A DNA stretch of 64,000 nt from Ditylenchus dipsaci (GCA_004194705.1 SADC01000923.1:124001-188000), one strand, 5' to 3'; numbered from the stretch's first letter, positions 32,732-45,067 are shown. Notes: a model not told the origin generated them from the sequence alone. A program made the numbers and translations.

Positions 32732-35353
32732 TGCCTCAATTTTTAATTAAATACCATTCATTTTGCTTTTATTATTCCAAAATTTGTATTAAACCAATAA
32801 AAGCGTAATTTATTTTTAGAAAAAATTAAAGTCTAATCCTTATTGATTTTATTAGCAGAGTGGGCGAACTTCAGAACGTTCTAGATCATTTCAGATCAGA
32901 TCGCCAAAGATCAGATCGTTTCGATCTAAATCGGTCTGGCAAAAATAATTGTCAAAATAGCCAAAATTTTGCGTGAATCTGAATTTTATAGTCTGAAAAT
33001 TACTTGGATTGCTCAGAACCCCATCCTGGGAAGGCCAGAAGCCACTGAAAGTTGGTTTTTGGGGATTTTCTAAAAGAGGGGAGGGGGTGAACATTTTACG
33101 AAAATTCGATTGCGCTTATAAGATTTCCGTTTGATCGGCTTTATTGCCTGGAATCCCACCTCAACCATTCAGAACCACCCTAAACCACTTCAGACCACTC
33201 CCAATCAGTAATTAACTAGCCTGAACCAGTGTTTAGGGTGGTTTTGGGTGATCCTAAATGGTTCCGTGTGGTATTCTGAACACTTTAGCCAATATTAGTG
33301 GGATTCTGACTCGTTCAATCGACTTTTCGCAAAAAAATTCATCACCCCTTTAGTAAACGCCAAAAACCAGTTTTAGTGGCTTTGGCCACTCTAGGGTTGG
33401 GTTCTGAGCGATTGAGCCTATCAACCGCAAAATCTGATAAGCACAATATAATTTTTGCAAAAAGCTACCCCCCCTTAAAAAACACCACAAACCCAACCTC
33501 AAACCGAGTAGCGCCGAAATTTTGTTTGCATTTTAAAAAAATGTATTTTATTGATGCTTGCTAGTGAAAAAACACTTGCAATTTGTTTACCCAAGTTATG
33601 TTGTGTTTTAATTAGCATAACATTGGAACATGCTTCACCAAGTTTATTGTTCTTTGGTTTTGCAAGACCTGACTTGTGGTCTAGACGTTTTTCTTTCGGC
33701 CGAGCAAACTACTACCTCACTGAAAAAACAATATTTTGTTGATTATGTTATATAGGCTAGTTTTAAAAGATTTTTTATTATTAGACTTTTCAAGCAGTTC
33801 TATTGTAAATAAAAGCTTTTTTTTGATAAATCGGTGCTTTGACACATTTGCTTGAATGTTCTCTAATAAGATTTGTTCCATTTTGAATGCGTTGCTCTTA
33901 TTTTCCTTTCTCCCAATCTTCTCCGTTTGAAATGTAGTCAAGCCGGCGAAATAAGTGAATTTGCGAGGAGGAGGGCAAGACCTATCAAGTGCCATACTTT
34001 ATTACAGCCAAAAGTTTGCTCATCTCCAAAAGAGAAAAATAAATTTTTATGCTACGTCAGTTTTTTTAGGGTTATTCTGTTATTTATGTATGTTCTGATT
34101 TCATGGCACATTAAAATGTTTAGACGTTCGTAGAAACCTAAGCATTTTGTTGATTTTCAAAGAATCTTTTTGTGTGTGGCTGAATTAGGTAGATGACACA
34201 CCAGAAGGTCCAATGCTTTTTTAAACAAGATGAGTTTTCACATACGCTTTTTTTGCGCTTTTGAACTCATTATATTTTCGGGCTTTTCAACAAAACAAAC
34301 GCTTTTGTTCTGCTTTCTAAGATTTTTATTGATATCAAATTTATGAAAATTTTCTGATGAAATAAATTTTGGAAGCCAGACAAATTTTCCAAATCGTTTT
34401 TTACCGAAAAATAATTTCGATAAAAATTAAAAATTAAAAATTTTTTTTTGAGAATTTTATATTTACAGTCGACTCGTTCGTTAAGATAGCTCTTCGGGAC
34501 TGTCTGCTAGGGATATTTTATAGAGGAATTATCTTATAAAAGATGTCAACTGTGAATAAATCTTTTCAAAATACACCAAAAGAAGGCCTAAAGCATGTTT
34601 TAAATGCTTTTTTACAACAGATATTTAAATTTTGAATTTCGGTCAATTTTTTGAAAAATAGTTTGGCTGAGCCTTTCATCTCAAAATGTTCAAAAAGGGA
34701 ATTTTTTGATTGTATGAATTGTTCAAGGATTGTCCTAAAAATACCCAAAAGTCATAGAAGTCACGAAGTCAGCTAACTTGTCCAATTTGACAACGTCAAG
34801 CAACGTGATTAAGCCTTTGATCAAAATGCCCTTGATTAAAATATTGGAAATATTTCAAAGGAAACAAAAAATAGTTTATGAAAAAATTGGAGCACTTATA
34901 CTATAGCCCCAGCATTAAACTGTACTATTTTTTGCAAAAATATTAAAAAACCTTTATTCACATTTTCTAGTCATTTCAATGCAAAAATTTTTTATTAAAA
35001 AAAATTTTTGCCTTGGTCCCCAAGCTAAATGCAGTGCTGGGGGTATAGTACAATTTAGCCAAAATGAATATTTTTGAGTGATAAAGTGTGCCTCGCGTAT
35101 GTTTAGAAATGTCGTTTCGCTAAAAAAAAAATTATTGATATAATAATTAGCAGTCTTTTAATGTAGCTAATCAATTTTCAGTAGTTTTTTGGCCTTAAAT
35201 AATTCTCACCAATAATTTATTCCACACGTCACATGGCTAATATTAAAACTCTAAATACTAGCATGCCACATGCTATTTAAAAATATTGCCCTTTTACAGC
35301 TTTGATACAACCAAAAATACTTTTTTATTGAAATAAGTTCCTGCATATTCTAC
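32732..35353. other. Intergenic region without a supported gene
   Basis: It holds short clustered repeats (GATCAGATCG at about 32885-32930; AACCACTTCAGACCACTC at about 33170-33215), a small Tigger-like MITE (34464-34555, ACAGTCGACTC to CAACTGTGA) and a foldback element at about 34890-35060 with inverted ACTATAGCCCCAGCAT ends and an internal GCCTTGGTCCCC. The open frames here look like chance. Confidence 0.5.
33704..33718 (+). other. 15-nt perfect complement to let-7-type microRNA
   Basis: The plus strand reads CAAACTACTACCTCA; its reverse complement is TGAGGTAGTAGTTTG, the first 15 nt of let-7g/i-type microRNAs. I could not fold a let-7-like hairpin around it on either strand, so it is not called as a microRNA gene. 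As a target site it would have to be in a plus-strand transcript; none is proven here, and it lies about 1 kb past the K2P stop. Confidence 0.3.
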
Positions 35354-38300
35354 ATGGACAATTTTACTGCTAACACTGGCCAGTCGGATGAAGATTACGA
35401 AAATTTCATCGAGGATGAGCAGCGAACAAGAAGAAATATTAAGCTTATTTTCTGTATTATTTATGCCCTTTTATTTATTCTTGGCACTGTAGGCAACGGG
35501 TAAGTAAATATTACATGCATGAGAAAACTAAAAATAATTGTTACCTTAGGTTTGTAATAGTCATGATCTGCAATGTGATGTCAGTCATATCCAGAAACAA
35601 GATGAAAGTGATTCGGAAAATTAGTGTGTCCAGCACTAATCACGTCTTTATTTATGTGCTCGGTAGTTTTTTTACGAATGATAGTAGATGGAGGGGACCT
35701 GCACATGGAACAATTTTCGAAAATCGTAGTGGGGTAAGGAAAGAAAAATATATGAGTGTAGGGTCAATATTAAAAAAATAAAAAAGCCCAAAAGTTTTAG
35801 AGGAATTGAAAAAACTCACGGCTAATGTATTATACCAACTCTTCGATACTTAAGCCGAAAGTCAGAGATGCGCGCACAGAAGGGAGCTTGTTTACTTTGA
35901 GGGGGTCCCTAATACAAAATCATGATTTTACTATAGTAACTCAATGCGTGGGTGGTCGGAAAGTATTTAAATGACTCTTAACTTAACCTTTACTTTAAGT
36001 TCTAGTTCGTCTAATGAATAAAAATAGAGTATCCAGCTACTCTCTAGTACGATCCATAATCGATAAAACGTCACTCGATAAACCGACACTGTTAAAAGCA
36101 GACTGTTAAACCGATAAAGAAGTCTGCCAAAGCTTATTCCGATAAACCGGCAGCCGAGCTGGTCAAAAGCAGACTGTACCCTTCCCCTCAGTCCTGCAAG
36201 GTGAAAAGTAAACTAGCCCAAATATAAATAAAGGAGCCCAGATATAATACGATGATTAAATAATTAGATAATAAAATTTTCACTGACTTCATATTTTAGC
36301 CCTTTCAATAGTAGATTTTTTGTTATTCTTCACTTACCTCTCTTAATTTGTGAAATGATAGAAGGCCAGTGGATTTTCGGGCAAGTAAGAACTTTTTTTT
36401 GTTAATAATTTTGATCTTTTCTAATTTTAGTTAATGTGTAAAATATATTGGTTTGGAGAAAGTGTCAACAAATTGCTATCAAGTTTCCTTATGACTGTGC
36501 TTTCTTGGGATCGTTTTCTAGCTGTGTGTTCTCCAATTAAATGTTTTAGGTAAGACGCTTTCGGTCTTGCAAGATAAATAAAATAAAATAGATAATTTGG
36601 AAAGAAATTTAAAAATTTAGAATGAGGTCTAACTCAGTTGCCTTAACCGTTGTGGTCTCAATATCTGTGATAGCCACTTTACTGCTGTACCCTGTCCTAA
36701 AAGAATCCGCAGTAGTAAAAGTGAATAAAATGTCTGGTCTGCGTCTTTCGGAAAACTCATTCGATTTGCAAGAATCAGGCAAACCAAAATATTATTTAAT
36801 GTACTTGCAAAACAGCAAACTTTTTAAGATGAATATGGCCTTACAATACAAAAGTGCATTTTTGACACACCTACATCCTTTTTATGCTCTACACTTTATG
36901 GTTGGCTACATTGTTCCTGCCTTATTGATCATTTATTTTATCTAAAGGTTTTTTATAAATTTGAAATATAAAATTTGTTTCAAAATTAAGTTCAGGTCAT
37001 ATTAAGACTGAGGTCAAATGCTATGAGTGTGCGGAAATATTCGGACAGCCACACAAGCCAGATTTCTAATGCTAGATTTTATAAGGTTAACAATTTTTGG
37101 ATATTCAAAATACCGTATTCTCTCTAATAGACGCCCCCCCCCTGCGTTAAAAATCGTGTTTGTGGCATTGCGTTTTGACTTGCTTTTGAAAACTTTTCTC
37201 AGGGAAATTATACCTCAATTTGTAGCCATTGAGATGAGCTTTTAAATTGCCTGAGAAAGTTTAAAAGTGGAAAAAACGCAATGCCAAAAACCCGATTTTG
37301 AATTTAGTGGGCCGTCTACTAGAGAGTTTACGGTATGTCATTTTGCAAATCTTAAGGTGACCAAAGGATAGTGGCAGTTGTTTTGTTTTACTTTCTGTGC
37401 TGGTCTCCTTATTGGTTGCTCAATATAATGTCTCAATTCGGAGTGATTGTGGTTAGTTTTTTAATATCAAATTGAAGTATAATGTTTTTTAGTTTCTAGT
37501 TTCCTGGTCAACGCTTACTCTGAGCTCAGTATTTTTTTCGGCCCATTTACTGGTCTGTTTCAATTCGGCTGCTAACCAGTGCTTTACGCACTAATCAATC
37601 GAGAACTAAGACAACAGCATGTGCAAGTAAAATTTTCAAAAAAAAATAAGTGAAAAAAAAAAATATCTTTTGAAGGCGATGCAAAAAAGAAGACAGTCTC
37701 TTCATGTGGTCACTCATAATGCTATGGAGTTCGTGGAAAAGCACTCACAAAGTAAAGTACTTTTTAGTATCACAAAATTTGGTCCTATTCCACAAAGGTG
37801 GTTTTTTGGCCTTGGTCTCCCCTGCTCTTTTTAGTTGTGATTTTTTCAGGCTAAATTCAGGCAAGGGTAGGCCAGCGTATGTGAGGATAGACAGAAACAT
37901 TAGTTTAAGATATGTTTGAGTATGTGCTAACATACTCCGGTCTACCATCGCCTAACATAAGGCTCTGTTCAGATCGAGGGGCACCTTTTTGCCTTGGTCC
38001 CCCTATGTTTTTTTTTCAAAATTTTTCAAATTTTGTCCACCATGCTACATTTTTCTCGCGCGTGTTTTCGTAAACACAAAGTTTATAAAGACTAGACATT
38101 GTAATTGTACACATTGTAAATGAGATACTTTTGCGCAAGAAATTTGCTTAAAATATCCCATCCTGAGGCTTGGCAGTTTTGTCTAAACACGGCTTCTTCC
38201 ACGTAGGACGCTGTATTCGCATTGCTGTTTCCAAGGAGTCGTTTTATCTTGTGAAAGATTCTTGCATGAAACAGGTGCAATAAAAGATTTGAATTAGGAT

Positions 38301-40133
38301 CCAAAAGCGGCAAAACTGTACTAAAAATAAATTGAGTGCTGAAAAGAGCAAAGAAAATGAAACAGCGATGATGCGCCGCACTAAAAAAGCGCCTCACTTA
38401 GAATGAAAGATCGCGGGAGTGCGGCTACGAAAAAGTGTCGCCTGATTGTGTACACGCTGGCGCCGCATGCCGGAGTGAAGATTCGCGCGAGAGTGCGGAG
38501 TGCGGAGGTGCGGCTCCATTGGTTCCTAGCTTAATGTTCTCAATTTCCTTTTTTCGGTAAGCATTACCGCGCCACAAATGTCGCAAGGTTTTTCATTCTT
38601 AAGATCTCGAGACCGACGAAGAAGAAATGGCTTGCTTATTATCGTAGTTGAGAACATCCTCAGGCGAAGGGCGGCTACATCAGGTCTTTGTAGCGTGAAA
38701 TGTAGCGTTATCAGAAATGTAGCGTGTAAGACAAAATTTGAAAAAAAAACACAGGGGGAGCAAGGCAAAAAGGTGCCCCTCGATCTGAACAGAGCCGTCC
38801 CCCGAGAAACAGGGGTACCAAGGCGAAAACAACCCGCATTGAGATGATACAACCAAATTTTTTTAAAGTTTTTCTTCAAATCATATTTAATAAGTGTAAC
38901 TTGTTTACTTGGGGAGGGGTCCTTTTTGGAACGCGCGCAACCACATACCTTAGACACAAATCACTTGTATGTGACTCTGGATGCATAAAAACAATACGCA
39001 TACAGAGTTTCTTTATGCTATAGGCCGCACTCAATAAACTATATTCAAATGTCACCTTTCGGTATTTTCAAGGATATCCTGCTACCCTTTTGGTTTATTC
39101 AGCTTGGGGACCAGGCAATTGGTGAAGTTATGGTAACCAAAATTTTTTGAAATCCTATTTCTTCAGTACGCAAAATGTGGGAAACAACTTTTTTATCGTT
39201 TTTAGCGTATAAAATTACTTTAGAAGACGTCCAAACACTATTCATAGTTGACCAAAAAGGGACCCCAAGTAAACAAGTCCCAAAGAAGTATACTATACAC
39301 AAACTGTTTTATTAGGAAATGAGTTTCAAAACGAAACTCACAAAAATCCATGTGAAAAATTAGCTTGGACGACCAAGGCAATTTTTGACATTTTTATACT
39401 AAAATTCTTTCCTTTAAAATATTTTTAAAAAGTGCAAAAATGGTTTTCGAGACTCAGGTTGTTTGTTTTGAAACTTTTATAATAAATATTTGCAGAATAA
39501 GCAGGGAACCGAGGCATATATTTTGGGCGCACCTGAACACATTTAGAGCCGAGTTTTTTAATGAAACGAAAATAAGATTGTAATTTTAAATTTGTACGTA
39601 ACTCAGATGCTGTATTGAGTTATCCTTCAAAAATGCGTTCATGCATTGAAACTCGCAAAGTCTTCACACACCGCTTAGACTAATTCATATATTTTTTGCA
39701 GACTGCAAACCTCCTCACCTATTCCATTTAAAAACAAAGGTCGGCTGAGATCAATTAGCAGTTCTGACTCAAACTGCATTTTGCATTTCCTAATTTGCCA
39801 CATGTAAACTTTTCATTTTGCCATTTCAAGCAACCGTAAATAAAAATATTTTAGAAGTAGACTCACTGCATTAGACAAGAGTGGAAGCATCACTTAAAGT
39901 ACAAGTTTAAGTCTTTTTGTTTTAGGTCTTCCTCCTTCTGTCATTACCCATCCAACCAAAAAGGTGAAAGCACTGGTACAAAAGTTAGCAGTCCTTTGAA
40001 TGAATACTCACTCAACTTCTCACCTCCGCATCAGCCTCTCCTTCAAGCGCCAAAATGGCAAAACTATTTCCGGTTTCGGTCAGTGTTGAGTCTGCTCAGC
40101 ATCTCGTCCAAACAGGGTAATGCCAGCAACTAA
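35354..40133 (+). CDS. Class A (rhodopsin-like) neuropeptide-type GPCR
   Basis: The exons are 35354-35499, 35550-35662, 36300-36384, 36431-36549, 36621-36947, 36996-37085, 37356-37451, 37493-37626, 37676-37751 and probably 39926-40133. The N-terminus has the glycosylation site NFT and acidic residues. TM1 ends in GTVGNG. TM2 contains [10 protein letters not shown] and then [15 protein letters not shown]3 starts from Cys and runs into the DRY-equivalent [11 protein letters not shown] long second extracellular loop lies between TM4 and TM5. TM6 carries [12 protein letters not shown]7 carries an NPxxY equivalent (N, PVLYALIN) with one C missing near 37575. The pattern resembles somatostatin/allatostatin-C-like receptors, but the ligand cannot be told. 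Frame slips near 36336, 36938 and 37363 all sit in homopolymers. The last exon's reading frame is ambiguous. Confidence 0.8.
37111..37335. mobile_element. MITE of the ACCGTAT family in GPCR intron 6
   Basis: The ends are TACCGTATTCTCTCTAATAG and the inverse CTACTAGAGAGTTTACGGTA. The inner GCATTGCGTTTT and AAAACGCAATGC are inverted. Confidence 0.75.
37965..38806. mobile_element. Foldback element with CCTTGGTCCCC arms in the GPCR intron
   Basis: The ends are GGCTCTGTTCAGATCGAGGG and its inverse CTCGATCTGAACAGAGCC; just inside lie CTTTTTGCCTTGGTCCCCC and its inverse. The interior has a minus-strand frame, 38092-38397, of unknown nature, and GC-rich GTGCGGAGTGCGG repeats at about 38420-38515. 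It may be nested in a similar outer element that starts near 37779 (GGTCCTATTCCAC). No TSD is seen. Confidence 0.65.
38880..39300. repeat. Partial copy of the 45823-46580 repeat family
   Basis: CATACCTTAGACACAAATCAC, GTGACTCTGGATGCAT and CAGAGTTTCTTTATGC recur in the same order at about 10775-10850 and 46230-46320. This copy lacks the left arm. Confidence 0.65.
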
Positions 40134-40491
40134 ACAAAAAGACTCTGTAGACTCTATGCTGATGATCCCGATGCAGAGAAATAGCGTTAGATTTGCTAAT
40201 CCTGTTAGGGCGAGCTCAAGGTTGAAAAAGAAGAAGTAGATGTGACAGAATCAATCGAAAAATTAAGCCAAAATTTTGATTTCTTTTGTAAATTATTTGT
40301 AAAAAGGTACATCATAAAAGTTATAAATGAACGAGCTTTTTAGCATTACATAAAAAACTACCAAATAGAAATTTTGTTTGTTTTTAAATCTACACAAGAT
40401 TTTTGACTTGTTTTATGTCTTTATGTAAACTTTTTTAAAGCTAAAATAAATAAGCCGAAATAAAAGTTTGTTGAGGATGTCGCACTCTGTA

Positions 40492-40942
40492 TACCGTATT
40501 TCTCTAAAAATTTCACATGTGGGATTATTTTCATTCGTCCGAAAATCAAAAAACGGGGTCGATCTCGAGATTTTTGGGTAAAAATCCAAAAAAAAAAGAA
40601 TTGGTAGAGCTCGTGGAGTTGAGAAAATGCAATAAACGCAGGGTTCGTATCGTCCTTTTTAAAAGATTTATCTTATTTTGGACCAAAAATCTTTTTTACT
40701 TTTGAAGTTTTTAGTCCAATTTTTTTTCGCTCCAAATAGTGATGAGCACTTGATAAAAATGACCCTTTTCTTCAAAAATGGTCAAAATCTCCTTTTTTAC
40801 CCAAATGTCCTTTTTTCGAAATTTTTCATTACGAACCCTGAATAAACACCTTTGTTAAATTTTTTCACTGAGCTGAGATACAGTCCTCAAAGTTGAGGGT
40901 CTGGGTTACTAGAGAGTGTGGAATAATAGAGAAAATACGATA
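40492..40942. mobile_element. MITE of the ACCGTAT family, interrupted by a hAT MITE
   Basis: The ends are TACCGTATTTCTCTAAAAAT and the decayed inverse AATAGAGAAAATACGATA. The element at 40639-40840 splits it. Confidence 0.6.
40639..40840. mobile_element. hAT MITE with CAGGGTTCGTA ends
   Basis: The TSD is AATAAACG / AATAAACA (40631-40638 and 40841-40848). The ends are CAGGGTTCGTATCG and the inverse TTACGAACCCTG. A relative lies at 49973-50149. The CAGGG start and 8-bp TSD fit hAT. Confidence 0.8.
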
Positions 40943-41511
40943 TTTAAAGATTTTTTTACATTTTTAAATAGTCGGTAAAAAATAATATCTTTAATTGTTT
41001 TTGTCTTTCTTTTTTCACAAATTTCTTTATATGGAAGGGAAATGGCGAGAATGAATGCTATTGATTTATTTGCTGCCTATTGATTTAAAACAGGCTTTTT
41101 AAAACCATCTCTCTTTAAAGTTTTGCAGCTAAATGTTTGCGAGACAATGGTATTGCAAATTGCAATACAGCAACTTTTCAAACTTAAAATAAACTCGTCC
41201 AATAATTTAATTTTCGCTGATTTCATAATGTTCTTCGCACAACTTTTTATAACGAGTTTTTCAAGCAAAAATTTTTATTTCTTTATGTAAATGTATCTCT
41301 ATTAACGTTTCTGCTTTTTTTCAAATTCCTTTCTAAGGTTTTAGGTACATTGCTGACTCCGCGAGCTCTACCGTTATCAGTGTCATTCTGTCTTACGTAC
41401 AATTAATGTAGTTGCCCATATCTGAGATCTATAGACAAAAAATTCTTTGGAAAAGATAACTTTTACGATGGCTTAAAGGGGGGGGGGGTTAAAGTTATTT
41501 AATTTTGAAAA

Positions 41512-41790
41512 TTTGGACTCGGTGACGCAGTGGGTAAGCGTTCGTGTTTTTTGGATAAAAATAGTGCGCATGTCGATCCCACCAGGAAGCACACTTTTTT
41601 TGACCAATGTCTAAGGGTAATTGGGTTGCTGATTCCGAATTTGATGCTACGAAAGTCGGATTACTTTATAAATTGGTCAAATAAGCAAAAAGAAATAGCA
41701 GACCACCAGGTATGATTGAATGCTCACGATTTTGGTCCAAAAACATGAAAACATAAACGCTGACCCTCTGCGCCACGAGGCGAATATTCA
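41512..41790. repeat. Inverted pair of tRNA-like (SINE-type) modules
   Basis: On the plus strand GGTGACGCAGTGGGTAAGCG (about 41520) and on the minus strand GTGGCGCAGAGGGTCAGCG (about 41775 leftwards) each resemble a tRNA A box, followed by similar downstream sequence (GTTTTTTGGATAAAAAT against GTTTTTGGACCAAAAT). They face each other across about 85 bp. The B boxes are poor, so these are probably decayed tRNA-derived SINEs, not tRNAs. Confidence 0.45.
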
Positions 41791-41952
41791 ACCTAAATAG
41801 CTTTCAATTCCCTTTCATCCAAGCAGGTTAATTATCGGCGAATAGTGAACTAGGTTTAAAAATGAATATTCTAATTTTTGATCATTAGCTTCTAGCATGA
41901 AAAATGCCCCTTATTTCTAGTCCGATATTTTGGCTCTAGCAAGAAAAAAGAC

Positions 41953-44900
41953 AATGGACCATTAGAGCTAGTCTCTCAGTAATTACTCTTCTAATTTTCT
42001 ATATACTTTTCTACTTCGTAGTACTCACAACATTAGACAAATTAGCAGTTAAATCTAGAGATAATATTATTGATTTGATAAATAAGCTAAAATGTGCAAT
42101 CTCCACAGAACAATCAAAAGACGAGTTCAATATGTTCCAGTTCAAGTATTTCCAAGATCTAAACCCAAATTTTATTTTTTAACACCATGAAGTGTTTTGC
42201 TACCTTGGGATCCGAAGAACTTCCATAAAGTGCCAGATTATGCCAAAGTTCAGCCGACTGGACCCGGAGAAGACGACAAGAGTTATTTTGAAACCAGAAG
42301 AGCAAAAAAGGCTGATGAAGAAATAAAACATTGGTTTATGAATGTGGTGTCCAGGTTGAATTTTTAACATATTTACTAACTAATTATTTACTAACTACTT
42401 CCTTACTAACTAAATTTGTTTTCCAGTGACAAAATATCTTTGGACCGAGCGTGCCTGACCAACGATCAGGAGATGCAGAGCACTAACTTATGATGCTGAT
42501 TTACCCAACTTCAGTTGTCATTATTTTTACTGATGAAGCTTGGAGCACATTATTAAGAACAGTTCACTCGGTGGTAAACAGAACTCCTAAGAATTGCTGA
42601 AAGAGATCATACTGGTGGATGACTTTAGTCAGAGAGGCAAGTTTAAGCAATAATATGATGACAGGAGCCACTTTCAGGTCGACGGATAGAGTAAGGATCA
42701 AAATTTACTCGTGATTTTCGATCCTACTCGTCGTGTCTGAAACACGATCAATAGATCACGAGTACTCTTGATCCTTACTTTATTCATCGACCTGAAAGTG
42801 GCCACAGGCTGACCAAGAAATCATTTCTGTAAATTCAATATGACAAAAATTTGCACATATACGTTATTGCATGATGGCGCAGTGGGTTAGACAACAGCCT
42901 CAGTATGCTACAACAGTAGGGTTCGAATCCTGTTAGTTGCAACGCAATGAGATAAAAAAATCCTTGTTTTAATTTGATTTAGACTGAGAAAATACTTATT
43001 CTGAGCTTGCATAACATAAGTTTTTTTGAATTGAACTCAAAACATTTTTAGAAGAGCTAAAAATGCAACTAGAGCATATCTAGGAAGATTTGGAGGATTG
43101 GTCCGTCTACTTCGATCATCCACTCGTTTAGGGCTTATCAGAGCAAAAATTGTTGGGGCAACATATGCCACTGGCTGAAGTTATATTTCTTGGACTCACA
43201 CTGTGAAGCATCTCAAGGATGGTTAGCTTTTCATTTAAAATTTAAGAAAAAATTATGTTTTGTACTAGGCTGGAGCCATTACTACAAAGGATAAAAGACA
43301 AAGAACGGCAGTAGTGTTCCAGTAATCGACTCCATTCTGAACAAAACATGGAATACATGGGAGGAGGTCTATCAGGTAAATATTTTTGATGTTTTAGGCG
43401 AAGTCAAAGTAATTGAAATCAGGGATTGGAACATTTTGGTGGAGTCTTCACTACAAAATTGAAGCTATTCCAAAAGAGAAATCAAACGTAGAAAAAATCC
43501 AGCAACAGACTACCTGTTGACTCCAACAATGGCAGGTGGACTATTTGCTGTGAACAGAGAGTATTTCTTTGAAGTAGATCATATGATGCTGGTAGGTACC
43601 GAGAGTAACATTTTGCTATAAATATAATAAAAAATTCAGAGATGGACATTTGGGGCGGTGAAAACTTAGAAATATCTTTCGAGTAAGCAATTGGATTAAT
43701 AATTTTTTTTTTATTGTTGAGCTTTGAAGGTGTGGATGTGATGGCTCAGTGGAAATCCTTCCATGCTCTCCATGTAGGCATATTTTTCGAAACGGCCATC
43801 CTTATAATATGACTGGTCGAGGAGGCAATAAAGACGTGCATGAACCAATTCTAAAAGACTTGCCGAAGTCTGGATGGATGACTATAAACGACTGTTTTAC
43901 GTCCAAAGAATGGGCTCAAAGTAATGTTTTTGATATTTTTTATAATTTGTTATTTGTGAAGATATTTCAAATAATGTTCGCTTTAAATCAGGAAGGAGAC
44001 GGCTTTGAGCGTGATTTAAGTGAAAGAAAAGCACTCAGAGAACGACTAAAATGCCATAGTTTTAAATGGTATTTGGATAATGTGATACCAGAGAAATTCA
44101 TCCCAGATGAAAATGTCAAGGCTTACGGATATGTAGGGTTTATTATTATTTTTTAATTATTGTTCGAAAAATTCGTAAGATTTTTCGGAGCACTTGAACC
44201 TGAGCCACCCCCCCCCTTCCACTCCCTTGAACTTGTACCTTCCAGTATAAAACCTTTTCAAAAAATTTTTCTCGGTCCCCTAAATTGATTTTACCGAGGC
44301 GGGAGGGCGATGGTAAAGTTCGAGTGAGTGTAGGGGATGGGGCTCAGGTTCAATTTTGCAGTTTTTCAATTTTAAAATATAATTTTTGTACCATTGTTGT
44401 AGTTTTCAATGGTTGAAAAAAGACTAGTCACCCACTGAACTCTGAAAAGTTTTTTGGAAAGTTTCTCTATTGGAAAACTCTAAAAACGTCAAAGCTAAAA
44501 AAAGCGCAGGCAATTAGTAAAATTTTTGAAATCTTACGATTTTTTTGAATAACCCAATACACAGCATTAAAGCCGATGAAATTTAGGTCAGAAATGCCAA
44601 TGGAATACTCTGCCTTGACTCACTTCAACGCTTAGAAAATAAAGGCCATTTTTCTAGGTGTTTTCAATGTCAGACCACTGGAAGCTCATCTCAAGTATTT
44701 TCCTTTTTACAAAAAAATGTTTCGAAAAATTACTAGCAAACCATTCAGCATTTAGTTGGAGCATGGACAATCAGCTAAGGAGAGAAACCACTTGCACAGA
44801 TATTGACTCCAAAGCAATGGTAGATGGTCGGAGAAAAGTTATACTCAGGGAATGTAGCCCCAATTTGTCAACATTTGTACATATTAAGGTATTTTGACAT

Positions 44901-45067
44901 TTTTATTGTCATTTTGTAGCATTAATTTAGAATGGAATGCTAAAACATGTGGAGTCAGGCTTGTGTTGGATGTCAAAGGTGTCAATTCTGGTGATGACCT
45001 ATTTTTCGCCTCTTGCGATAACTCAAACGATCAAAAGTGGTCTTTCAAAAAATATTTTGATGCGTAA
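41953..45067 (+). CDS. Polypeptide N-acetylgalactosaminyltransferase (GalNAc-T)
   Basis: GalNAc-Ts start mucin-type O-glycans in the Golgi. The exons are 41953-42354, 42427-42636, 43052-43221, 43269-43375, 43398-43591, 43640-43682, 43730-43920, 43992-44132, 44587-44888 and 44920-45067. A type II membrane anchor, [19 protein letters not shown], is followed by a stem. The GT-A domain has [47 protein letters not shown] and the metal-binding [10 protein letters not shown]. The Gal/GalNAc-T motif follows: [26 protein letters not shown] and [30 protein letters not shown] links to a C-terminal ricin-B lectin domain ([19 protein letters not shown], then stop). Intron 2 has a GC donor (GAGAG|GCAAGT), supported by phase. 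At least six single-base frame slips occur while similarity persists. Confidence 0.85.
42667..42805. repeat. Foldback repeat in GalNAc-T intron 2
   Basis: CCACTTTCAGGTCGACGGAT and the inverse ATCGACCTGAAAGTGG are separated by further inverted GTAAGGATCAA and TTGATCCTTAC. It is about 140 bp and likely a small MITE. Confidence 0.75.
42874..42945 (+). repeat. tRNA-like sequence (A-box and B-box), likely SINE or pseudo-tRNA
   Basis: TGGCGCAGTGGGTTAGACA resembles an A box and GGTTCGAATCC is a canonical B box, about 45 nt apart. The outer ends (GATGGCG and AGTTGCA) do not pair as an acceptor stem and the anticodon arm is not clear. It lies in a GalNAc-T intron. Confidence 0.5.

Noticed and set aside
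33650..33760. A let-7 microRNA gene on the minus strand
   Set aside because: The 15-nt match is there, but no opposite arm capable of forming a let-7-like hairpin was found within about 70 nt on either side.
38092..38397. A captured gene in the foldback element at 37965
   Set aside because: The frame has no splice structure or recognisable motif, and the amino-acid pattern does not clearly exceed chance; left as unassigned.
42874..42945. A functional tRNA gene
   Set aside because: A and B boxes are present, but the acceptor stem does not pair and the anticodon loop is not recognisable.
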